A stretch of DNA of 25,897 nt from Bacteroidetes bacterium UBA5697 (GTDB lineage Bacteria > Bacteroidota > Bacteroidia > B-17B0 > Aurantibacillaceae): positions 1 through 25,897 of the forward strand of contig DIHL01000013.1 of assembly GCA_002420145.1 (NCBI GenBank), read 5' to 3'. This document shows, one piece after another, positions 8,100 through 13,489 of the stretch. A model generated the notes under the pieces. The model was not told the DNA's origin and did no database searches. It saw only the letters and a program-made list of their open reading frames with translations. A program made the translations under genes and the position numbers. Every line of letters begins with the position of its first letter. Position 1 is the first letter of the stretch.

Positions 8100-9569
8100 T
8101 TAATAAATACTTTTAGTAATTTCCTTATCTCTTAAATCAAAGCTTCTCCAATCATTGTTATAATTTAACAAGTAATCTTTTACTTTTTGATTTAATAACT
8201 GGGTGTAGGTTTCTGAATAATAGCGCTCTCTCTGATAACTGCTTGTGTAATTTTTTAGTTTAGCATTAAACAAATTAAATTCAGGCTTCTTAGTCATCGC
8301 TAACAATTCAGGAATATTAGCATCCGAAAGCGAAAACAAATAATAAAAATCAACCTGTGCTAAAGGTTTGTTTTGGATATTATAATTGGTAATGAGTTTG
8401 TCCCAATTCACTAATCCGCTTAACACCAATACCGTAAACCAAACTGCCACGTTGGTTCTAATTAAATACCAATTAGACTGCTTTTTATAAATTTTCCAAA
8501 ACATAATCAATAAACCAAACACTGCCAATACCAACCATACATAAACTCCAATACGCTTATATGTAAAATTAAAATCATGAATATAAATTTGATTTCTAAA
8601 AGCTGTAGAAGACAACATGATTACATTTTGAAAAATCCATAGATACACAAAAGCAGATAGCACTTTATTATTTTTTACTGTTGAAAATTCTTTTCTATAT
8701 AAAAACATCATTAAACTAGTGGCGATTATAATCGATAAAATAATCACTCCTACTCCACTGTGCACAAAATCCGAATGTGTGACCCCTTTTGGCAAACCTC
8801 CATTAAAGTAAAGTGTTTGTATATCACCAAGATTCAAAATCACTAACATTATATTTAATAAAACAAACAATAATAGGCCAGCATAACACTCTGTTTCAAA
8901 TTGCTTAATCGTTTGCTCATTTTGTTCGAATGAGGAATTGGTTAATGGCAAATTGTTTTCCCATGTTTCAATTGGCTTAATGGTTCGGTGATACAAAAAT
9001 GCATACATGAAAATAAAACCAGCAATGGTAAAGAAAACCCAACCAATGCTAATGAAATCTAAATTAATCCACTTGGTGTTTTCGGCAAATAAAGGATTAG
9101 AGTTTTGATACATGGAGAAAAATAAAACACTTAACAGTACCACAATAACGGTTGCCAATGCTTTATAGCCTCGTTTATTGTCTGATTCATTTTGTTTTGG
9201 TTGAAATCGTTTAATCGTATCAATGATAATATATACCACACTTGACATAACGGAATAAACACTAAAAGCAAAAGAAAACAAACTAGAGGTTGCTACATTA
9301 AACGACACTGCCGATAATAATAACAAACTAAAAATATTTCCTATAATGCTCAAAGCGCTCGAATGCACAAATACACAAACAGCACTTAATAAACATAAGA
9401 TTGCACTCCAAACCCACTTCTTGTAGGACAGTAGTTTCTTATTCTTAATGACTAAAATAGCCAATAAAATAATAGTGAATAACAGAAAATTAATTCCTGC
9501 ATTTTGTTGGTAAAATAAAAAGCTATACGCTCCTGTGGCTGATAGCAATAAATAATCGTTTGTTTTCAT
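8100..9569 (-). CDS. DUF4173 / DUF4153-type multi-pass membrane protein
   Basis: A 489-residue protein with about eleven or more hydrophobic segments through residue 400 and a soluble C-terminal tail ending WRSFDLRDKEITKSIY. The block from about 325 to 400 (FRNQIYIHDFNFTYKRIGVY, then the Trp-rich KQSNWYLIRTNVAVWFTVLV, then SGLVNWDKLITNYNI) matches the DUF4173 domain. The family has no established biochemical function. In Bacteroidota, DUF4173/DUF4153 proteins often sit beside small winged-helix regulators, as here, which suggests a stress- or envelope-related role; that is inference from context. It lies 135 bases after the second Coq4-like gene, across a structured repeat. Confidence 0.8.
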   Translation of the reverse strand: MKTNDYLLLSATGAYSFLFYQQNAGINFLLFTIILLAILVIKNKKLLSYKKWVWSAILCLLSAVCVFVHSSALSIIGNIFSLLLLSAVSFNVATSSLFSFAFSVYSVMSSVVYIIIDTIKRFQPKQNESDNKRGYKALATVIVVLLSVLFFSMYQNSNPLFAENTKWINLDFISIGWVFFTIAGFIFMYAFLYHRTIKPIETWENNLPLTNSSFEQNEQTIKQFETECYAGLLLFVLLNIMLVILNLGDIQTLYFNGGLPKGVTHSDFVHSGVGVIILSIIIATSLMMFLYRKEFSTVKNNKVLSAFVYLWIFQNVIMLSSTAFRNQIYIHDFNFTYKRIGVYVWLVLAVFGLLIMFWKIYKKQSNWYLIRTNVAVWFTVLVLSGLVNWDKLITNYNIQNKPLAQVDFYYLFSLSDANIPELLAMTKKPEFNLFNAKLKNYTSSYQRERYYSETYTQLLNQKVKDYLLNYNNDWRSFDLRDKEITKSIY

Positions 9570-9619
9570 AATTTTAGGTTTATTGAAATGTGATTTTATT
9601 ATTTTAAGTTTATTTATTT

Positions 9620-9710
9620 GGGCGTGTCCGGCTGAAGCCGAACCGGGCTGTCGCTACAATCTTTTACTTCACTTCGTTCGTAAAAGAATATTCGCTTGCA
9701 TCCCTCACGC
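9620..9710 (-). repeat. Structured intergenic element (D) overlapping a stop codon
   Basis: A GC-rich island in AT-rich DNA. Its ends GCGTG (9622-9626) and CACGC (9706-9710) are complementary. Inside lie a CGGCT/AGCCG hairpin (9629-9640) and a CTTTTAC/GTAAAAG hairpin (9661-9667 with 9680-9686). Read on the minus strand it begins GCGTGAGGGATG, contains GCGACAGCCCGG, and ends ACACGCCC. The first six bases encode the last Ala and the TGA of the Coq4-like gene ending at 9705. From memory, similar GAGGGAT...GACAGCCCGG...CGCCC blocks recur between genes in Bacteroidota, but I cannot verify this here. It may be a transcribed 3' UTR structure or a mobile repeat. Confidence 0.7.
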
Positions 9711-10208
9711 AAACAAAGTTGCCTTGATATGCGAGAAATCGTCATACAATAGTGCTTTGTAATTTAATTTGGTAATATCCTTGCAACGCTTTCCGCGTTC
9801 GTAAGCTTCATTCAAATATTTCCATTGTGTAGGTAATAATAACCAAGCACCAATTCGTGTGCTAAAAGAAGCGAATGATTTTTTTCCATTACCATGCAAG
9901 AAAAATTGCAAGGCCACTTCATCTTTAAAACTGATAGAGTAACCTAATAACACATGTTGTATATCATGGTACTCAGCTCCCTTCAATATATCCACATCAT
10001 GTTCTTGTAAAAAAACTCCTAGCGCTTTTCCTAGACTTCCTTCTGGATACTTCAACAAATCCGTGGTGCTTAGTCCCCAGTTTCTATCATTTGTACCATA
10101 ATTAAATACCATTGGCCCTATCATTCCTGCTACCCAAGAAGATGTTTTGACATGTAACCACATCGCATAATCGATGATAGTTTTTGGTTGTTCTTTATTT
10201 GTTTTCAT
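9705..10208 (-). CDS. Coq4-like protein (second of a tandem pair)
   Basis: A 167-residue soluble protein that resembles COQ4. It has the metal-binding motif HDxxH-x11-E (His81, Asp82, His85, Glu97) in YHDIQHVLLGYSISFKDE, preceded by PEGSLGKALGVFL (compare the GxLGxxYxxF of COQ4) and followed by a Tyr-Glu-x-Gly helix, AYERGKRCKDI. It is clearly paralogous to the upstream neighbour (shared SLGKALG, HD..HVL.GYS, QFFL.GNGK.SF, NYKALL/NFKALL). COQ4 acts in ubiquinone assembly and ring modification in other organisms; Bacteroidota normally make menaquinone, so the substrate here is probably something else. Its ATG overlaps the upstream TGA (ATGA), so the two are translationally coupled. Its stop codon lies inside the repeat element at 9620-9710. 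Confidence 0.7.
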   Translation of the reverse strand: MKTNKEQPKTIIDYAMWLHVKTSSWVAGMIGPMVFNYGTNDRNWGLSTTDLLKYPEGSLGKALGVFLQEHDVDILKGAEYHDIQHVLLGYSISFKDEVALQFFLHGNGKKSFASFSTRIGAWLLLPTQWKYLNEAYERGKRCKDITKLNYKALLYDDFSHIKATLFA

Positions 10209-10714
10209 AACGATTTATATTTTAGATTAAATATTTTGTTTTGTAATTCATTTAAGTTTTCATTAAGTAAGGCTTTAAAATTCCAATCACGAATAGAAGT
10301 GGAATGTTTTCCTTTTTGATACGCGGTTTTAAACTCCTGAAAATGATTAGGAAATAATATGCTTGTGATGAGGCAAGTACCAACCGTAAAAAATGATGGC
10401 TTACCATTGCCCCATAAAAAGAACTGCATGGCTGCTTCATCTATCACGTTGGTTGAATAACCAAACAACACATGAAAGACATCATGACGTTCTGCTTTTG
10501 GAATAGGTTCAAAATGTTGAGTTTTATAAAACTGCCCCAATGCTTTTCCTAAACTTCCTGCATTAAATTTTAAGAAATCATCTGAACTTAAATTCCAAGC
10601 CACACGCTGTGCATTTAACTTGGCATGAATAGGAACACCTTTCTCTAACAACCATAATACGGCTTTGCCTCTGTAAGAGTTTTCGGATTGATAATTGATT
10701 TCTATTTTCTTCAT
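10205..10714 (-). CDS. Coq4-like protein (first of a tandem pair)
   Basis: A 169-residue protein from the preferred start at 10714. It carries the COQ4-type motif HDxxH-x11-E (His77, Asp78, His81, Glu93) in RHDVFHVLFGYSTNVIDE, preceded by AGSLGKALGQFY and followed by AYQKGKHSTSIRDWNFKALL. It shares the same order of motifs with the downstream paralogue. The frame extends to an ATG at 10759, but that start would sit upstream of, and read through, the palindromic operator at 10725-10750, so I take MKKIEI at 10714. It begins 54 bases after the regulator gene ends and overlaps the next gene by 4 bases. The Zn/metal-binding family assignment is good; its role in a menaquinone-type organism is unknown. 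Confidence 0.7.
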   Translation of the reverse strand: MKKIEINYQSENSYRGKAVLWLLEKGVPIHAKLNAQRVAWNLSSDDFLKFNAGSLGKALGQFYKTQHFEPIPKAERHDVFHVLFGYSTNVIDEAAMQFFLWGNGKPSFFTVGTCLITSILFPNHFQEFKTAYQKGKHSTSIRDWNFKALLNENLNELQNKIFNLKYKSL

Positions 10715-10724
10715 CTTATTTATT

Positions 10725-10750
10725 TTAAAAGTACTTTGAATTACAAAGTT
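10725..10750. promoter_or_regulatory. Candidate operator 1, palindrome ACTTTG-N5-CAAAGT
   Basis: The palindrome core at 10733-10749 has perfect 6-base arms around AATTA. Over the 26 bases 10725-10750 it is identical at 23 positions to the site at 11836-11861, including the flanks TTAAAAG and a trailing T. It lies between the regulator's stop (10769) and the Coq4-like start (10714), where a promoter would be. On the minus strand the AAACTTTG arm also resembles a -7 box. Likely a binding site of the HTH protein encoded immediately upstream. Confidence 0.55.
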
Positions 10751-10768
10751 TAAGTTCAAAAAAAAGGA

Positions 10769-11065
10769 TCAACGTCCTTTCAATAATTTTTCAAGCGCAT
10801 CCAAGTGATCATTAAATGCTTTCATTCCTACTTTAGTAACCGAATAGGTTGTCAATGGTTTCTTTCCTACAAATTCTTTTTTCACATGTATGTAGCCTTC
10901 TTTTTCTAAGGCGGTGATATGACTTGCTAAATTTCCATCCGTTAATTCCAATGTTTCTTTCATGGTACTAAAATCCACACTATCGTTCACCATCAATACA
11001 CTCATAATCCCTAAGCGGATACGATTTTCAAATGCTTTATTTAAATTATGTATGTAACTTTTCAA
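10769..11065 (-). CDS. Winged-helix transcriptional regulator (HTH_34-like)
   Basis: A 98-residue protein, essentially a single winged-helix DNA-binding domain of the MarR/ArsR-like HTH_34 type. It has an N-terminal helix NRIRLGIMSVLM, the recognition region TMKETLELTDGNLASHITAL (about 35-54), the wing EGYIHVKKEFVGKKPLTTYSVT (residues about 56-77), and a C-terminal helix, DALEKLLKG, for dimerisation. There is no separate ligand domain. The start appears to be TTG at 11065, since the frame has no ATG before the domain and is closed by TAA at 11081-11083; AAGGAA directly precedes it. It sits between a membrane protein gene and the Coq4-like pair, and matched palindromes stand before both, which makes it the probable local regulator. 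Confidence 0.85.
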   Translation of the reverse strand: MKSYIHNLNKAFENRIRLGIMSVLMVNDSVDFSTMKETLELTDGNLASHITALEKEGYIHVKKEFVGKKPLTTYSVTKVGMKAFNDHLDALEKLLKGR

Positions 11066-11090
11066 TTCCTTTTCTATTCTTTATTAATGT

Positions 11091-11201
11091 TGATTACGAA
11101 TATTATACGAATTTACGAATCGAACTGCTTAACTATTGCATACACAGATTCGTATATTCGTACTTAATTCGTAATCATCTTTCGTACTAAATTCGTAATC
11201 A
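11091..11201. repeat. Large imperfect inverted repeat plus direct repeat, TACGAAT-rich
   Basis: Arms 11091-11121 and 11147-11177 (31 bases) are reverse complements at 26 of 31 positions, separated by 25 bases. Each arm contains TGATTACGAAT and two further TACGAAT units. The last 21 bases of the right arm (11157-11177) recur directly at 11181-11201 with one mismatch, and a shorter TTCGTACTTA copy follows at 11211. The outermost direct repeat supplies the TGA stop of the membrane protein gene (11199-11201). There is no U-run, so it is not a plain terminator. It could be an RNA hairpin between membrane gene and regulator, or a protein-binding array. Confidence 0.75.
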
Positions 11202-11834
11202 CCCCTTTCTTTCGTACTTATACCACATGGTTGCTCCATACACAATATGTAATACACCAAAACCAAATGCCCAATATAATAAACCGTTTCCTAAATTAAA
11301 GGCGTTGATTAATCCTAATATAATTTCACAAATACCAAAGTAACGAATATCATCATAGGTATATTTACTAGCATTAATTAAAGCCAAGCCATAAAACAAT
11401 AACATAGCAGGAGCAATATAAACAATAGCGCCATGGTATAATAAAGCGATACAAAACACGCCACCAGCCACTAAAGGAATAGCTAAATTTATTAATACAC
11501 GAATAGCAGTATGATCAAATAAAGTTTGACCATTTTTTTTGGCTTTGCGATTTGAGAAAAAATAAGCTGTTGAAATGGACAGTGCCAAAACAACTGCTGC
11601 AATTAAAATAAAGTTTATATAAATTTCATTTCTATTTAAGGCGCCTTCTTCTCCCCTCACCAAACTATGGTAAATAGAATTTAAATACAAATAAGCCACT
11701 ACGGCTCCGCATAAAGCAAATATCCCGGCAAACACTCCCGATAAGCCACTGAGTGATAAAAAACGGGTTGACTTCTTCATCATTTGGCGAATATCCTGTA
11801 TAGCCTCTAGGTGTTCTGCGTTTTCTTTTGTCAT
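11199..11834 (-). CDS. Predicted six-segment membrane protein, regulator-linked
   Basis: A 211-residue protein from the preferred start at 11834 (MTKENAEHLEAIQDIRQMMK). It has a short charged cytoplasmic-looking N-terminus and then about six hydrophobic segments: SLSGLSGVFAGIFALCGAVV, INFILIAAVVLALSIS, VLINLAIPLVAGGVFCIALL, IVYIAPAMLLFYGLALI, FGICEIILGLINAF, and LLYWAFGFGVLHIVYGATMW. I recognise no named domain; similar proteins often precede HTH_34 regulators in Bacteroidota. The frame extends to an ATG at 11855, but that codon is within the palindromic operator, so 11834 is favoured. It is first in the minus-strand locus and is separated from the regulator by the inverted-repeat block. Function unknown; a sensor or anti-regulator partner is conceivable. 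Confidence 0.75.
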   Translation of the reverse strand: MTKENAEHLEAIQDIRQMMKKSTRFLSLSGLSGVFAGIFALCGAVVAYLYLNSIYHSLVRGEEGALNRNEIYINFILIAAVVLALSISTAYFFSNRKAKKNGQTLFDHTAIRVLINLAIPLVAGGVFCIALLYHGAIVYIAPAMLLFYGLALINASKYTYDDIRYFGICEIILGLINAFNLGNGLLYWAFGFGVLHIVYGATMWYKYERKG

Positions 11835-11835
11835 A

Positions 11836-11861
11836 TTAAAAGCACTTTGAAACACAAAGTT
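11836..11861. promoter_or_regulatory. Candidate operator 2, palindrome ACTTTG-N5-CAAAGT, with -7 box
   Basis: The core palindrome at 11844-11860 has 6-base arms around AAACA, and the 26-base block matches operator 1 at 23 positions. On the minus strand it overlaps TAACTTTG, an exact Bacteroidota -7 consensus, so a repressor bound here would cover the promoter. The preferred ATG (11834) follows directly, giving a short leader. Confidence 0.6.
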
Positions 11862-11950
11862 ATAATTAATTTTGATATCAGCAATTTATTTTAACAATTA
11901 TTTTGGGAAAATAAAAATCCTAAGCTACTATAATACACCAGAACTTTATG

Positions 11951-11981
11951 TTACTAAAACATTCTACAGTTGTTTTAGTAA
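11951..11981. repeat. Perfect 11-bp hairpin in the accessory gap
   Basis: TTACTAAAACA (11951-11961) and TGTTTTAGTAA (11971-11981) are exact reverse complements with a 9-base loop. No T-run follows on either strand, so it is probably not a terminator. It stands in the 272-base gene-free stretch 11862-12133 between the divergent membrane protein gene and the methyltransferase-like gene, and could be an operator or the end of a decayed element. Confidence 0.55.
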
Positions 11982-12025
11982 AGAGTCAAATGTGTGGGGG
12001 TATTCAGAAAAAGAGATAAATTCAA

Positions 12026-12033
12026 TATATTTG
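12026..12033 (+). promoter_or_regulatory. Possible -7 box upstream of the methyltransferase-like gene
   Basis: TATATTTG matches TAnnTTTG exactly, about 100 bases before the start at 12134. No clear -33 TTTG precedes it and the region is AT-rich, so a chance match is quite possible. Confidence 0.25.
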
Positions 12034-12133
12034 ACATTATGATGATTATGATAGGGATCGAATCCATTGCTATCAGGCTCAATATAGTAACACCCTACTA
12101 ATATATTTATATAATAAATAATTTAAAAGGAAA

Positions 12134-12727
12134 ATGAAAAAAGAAAACATACAATACTACAAGGATAGATTAAAATATTTTTTTTATAAAAAGACAACTG
12201 GAATAAATAAAAAATCTAAAACAAGTATGCAGAGTTTATTATTACAATTGCAAATAAAAAACCTTTTACCTGAAAAGATTTATGCTATTGAACTATTTGG
12301 GATGCATGGATTATGGCATACAATGGATTATATTAATTATGTTGACAATTTGGATATATTTGAAATTAACGAAAGATATCATGAATTAAGTAAAAATGTA
12401 CTAAAAAAGTATCCTGTTCAATTCTATAATTTAGATTCTATAATTTATATTAAAGAAACAAAAAATAAATACAATTTTATTGTTGCTGATAGTCCTTATG
12501 GTGGTGATTTTTATGATAATAATGGGCTGCCATATTTTTTCGAGTATTTTATTAAAATTGCAAATAATAATTCTATTATTATTTTTAATTGTCATTCTGC
12601 TAAACTAAAGGAATATAATTTTCTTGTAAAATTAATTAATGAAAAAATTGAGCAAAGAGAAATCAAAGATTTGTTTTTTGTCCCTAGAAATAATGTAATG
12701 AGCTATATAGTTTTAGCAATTAAATAA
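12134..12727 (+). CDS. Methyltransferase-like orphan protein, AT-rich
   Basis: A 197-residue protein I do not recognise by name. The arrangement resembles a class I SAM-dependent methyltransferase: AIELFGMHGLWHT (about 51-63) in the place of motif I, then LDIFEINERYHELSKNVL with an acidic residue at the end of a strand (motif II), VQFYNLDS (motif III-like), and IVADSPYGGDFYDN (about 116-129) in the place of the (D/N)PPY motif IV, then IIIFNCHS. The glycines of motif I are partly replaced, so SAM binding is not certain. AAAAGG lies 4-5 bases before the ATG. Base and codon use are markedly more AT-rich than its neighbours and it stands alone between hairpin-bearing gaps, consistent with acquisition by transfer. 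Confidence 0.6.
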   Translation: MKKENIQYYKDRLKYFFYKKTTGINKKSKTSMQSLLLQLQIKNLLPEKIYAIELFGMHGLWHTMDYINYVDNLDIFEINERYHELSKNVLKKYPVQFYNLDSIIYIKETKNKYNFIVADSPYGGDFYDNNGLPYFFEYFIKIANNNSIIIFNCHSAKLKEYNFLVKLINEKIEQREIKDLFFVPRNNVMSYIVLAIK

Positions 12728-12799
12728 AAACATCGGATGAAAACTTGGGTTCTTTTTCCTTTCATAAAAGAATATTTTATAACTAAGTTTCCGTGCTGA

Positions 12800-12815
12800 A
12801 AAAGGAATTCCTTTT
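12800..12815. repeat. 16-bp palindrome upstream of ruvX
   Basis: AAAAGGAATTCCTTTT is a perfect palindrome in the 184-base gap between the methyltransferase-like gene and ruvX. It has no loop and no T-run, so it is a poor terminator; it may be a protein-binding site or chance in A/T-rich DNA. Confidence 0.35.
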
Positions 12816-12843
12816 CTGAAACCTGAAGAAAAAAGGATATATA

Positions 12844-12933
12844 ATGAAACCAAAGAAATTACATTTTTCCACTTCCTCTAAACCAAACTATAAATTCCCT
12901 ACCTTTACCATATGGCAAGAATCATGGCAATAG
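12844..12933 (+). CDS. Possible 29-residue leader peptide overlapping ruvX
   Basis: ATG at 12844 opens a 29-codon frame (starting MKPKKLHFSTSSKPNYKF) that ends at TAG 12931-12933, 22 bases inside ruvX in another frame. Unusually for this window it has a well-placed Shine-Dalgarno-like AAAAAAGGA 6 bases before the ATG. I recognise no family. It may be a short coupled leader, a gene remnant, or chance. Confidence 0.25.
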   Translation: MKPKKLHFSTSSKPNYKFPTFTIWQESWQ

Positions 12934-13328
12934 ATTATGGAAGTAAAAGAGTTGGTATAGCAGTTACCGATCCTTTACAAATTATTGCTAGCGGTTTAAC
13001 TACTGTGCATAGCAAAGATTTAATTAGCTATTTAGAAGCCTACCTAAAAAAAGAACAAGTAGAATGTATTGTAGTTGGTGAACCAAAAACGTTGCAAAAC
13101 GAAGCGTCGGATAGCGCTCGTTATATTGATCCATTTGTCACACATTTAACACGTAAGTTTCCCAATATTAAAATTGCCCGTTACGATGAGCGTTTTACAT
13201 CAGTCTTAGCACATCAAACGATGTTAATGGGTGGTTTAAAAAAGAAAGACCGCGCTAATAAAGACACAGTGGATATGGTAAGTGCTACTATTATTTTACA
13301 GGATTATTTATCGAGTATTGGGAAGTAA
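12912..13328 (+). CDS. yqgF: Putative pre-16S rRNA nuclease / Holliday junction resolvase YqgF
   Basis: A 138-residue RNase H-like protein of the YqgF/RuvX family. Diagnostic parts are AIDYGSKRVGIAVTDP with Asp8, VVGEPKTLQNEASDSA, the acidic YDERFTSV with Glu93, and the C-terminal DTVDMVSATIIL with Asp121. These acidic residues bind the catalytic metal. The family processes the 5' end of 16S rRNA and has been proposed as a junction resolvase. Length and start (MARIMAIDYG) are typical. It is followed by a REP-like element and a terminator, convergent with the aminotransferase gene. Confidence 0.93.
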   Translation: MARIMAIDYGSKRVGIAVTDPLQIIASGLTTVHSKDLISYLEAYLKKEQVECIVVGEPKTLQNEASDSARYIDPFVTHLTRKFPNIKIARYDERFTSVLAHQTMLMGGLKKKDRANKDTVDMVSATIILQDYLSSIGK

Positions 13329-13329
13329 A

Positions 13330-13428
13330 CGTCATTGCGAGGATCACGCCTTGGCGTGAGACGAAGCAATCTCATACTTAGTTAACAAATGCTATGTTTG
13401 AGATTGCTTCACTACGTTCGCAATGACG
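13330..13428. repeat. REP-like intergenic inverted repeat (B)
   Basis: A nested palindromic element. CGTCATTGCGA (13330-13340) pairs with TCGCAATGACG (13418-13428), and GAAGCAATCTCA (13363-13374) with TGAGATTGCTTC (13399-13410). The left half carries its own hairpin, TCACGCC-TT-GGCGTGA (13344-13359). It starts two bases after the yqgF stop. The GTCA...CGAG end and the TCACGC/GCGTGA core recur at 24691-24735. It matches the general look of bacterial REP/palindromic unit repeats. Confidence 0.85.
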
Positions 13429-13439
13429 GGAACGAAAAC

Positions 13440-13473
13440 AAAAAAGGCTTTGTGAAAACACAAAGTCTTTTTT
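13440..13473. terminator. Bidirectional intrinsic terminator between yqgF and rocD
   Basis: AAAAAGGCTTTGTG (13441-13454) pairs with CACAAAGTCTTTTT (13459-13472) through 14 positions with one G-T wobble and an AAAA loop, extended by A13440/T13473. Each strand has a T-run after the hairpin. It serves both yqgF (ends 13328) and the aminotransferase gene (ends 13490). Confidence 0.85.
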
Positions 13474-13489
13474 AATATCATGTCATCAA

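Noticed and set aside
10715..10759. Upstream ATG (10759) as the start of the first Coq4-like protein
   Set aside because: It would translate the palindromic operator, and the extra residues have no counterpart in the paralogue.
11091..11201. The TACGAAT repeat block as a CRISPR array or plasmid origin iterons
   Set aside because: The units are inverted and unevenly spaced, with no spacers of constant length and no cas, repA or partition genes nearby.
11835..11855. Upstream ATG (11855) as the start of the six-helix membrane protein
   Set aside because: The codon is inside the second operator and beside the -7 box; the start at 11834 is consistent with the promoter.
12041..12105. A GATCGAATCC stretch resembling the T-arm of a tRNA near 12057-12066, with GATAG/CTATC around it
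   Set aside because: No acceptor, D or anticodon stem of correct spacing can be built on either strand; probably chance.
12899..12906. TACCTTTA as a -7 box for yqgF
   Set aside because: It is 7 of 8 to the consensus but only 5 bases from the ATG, which would leave no leader.
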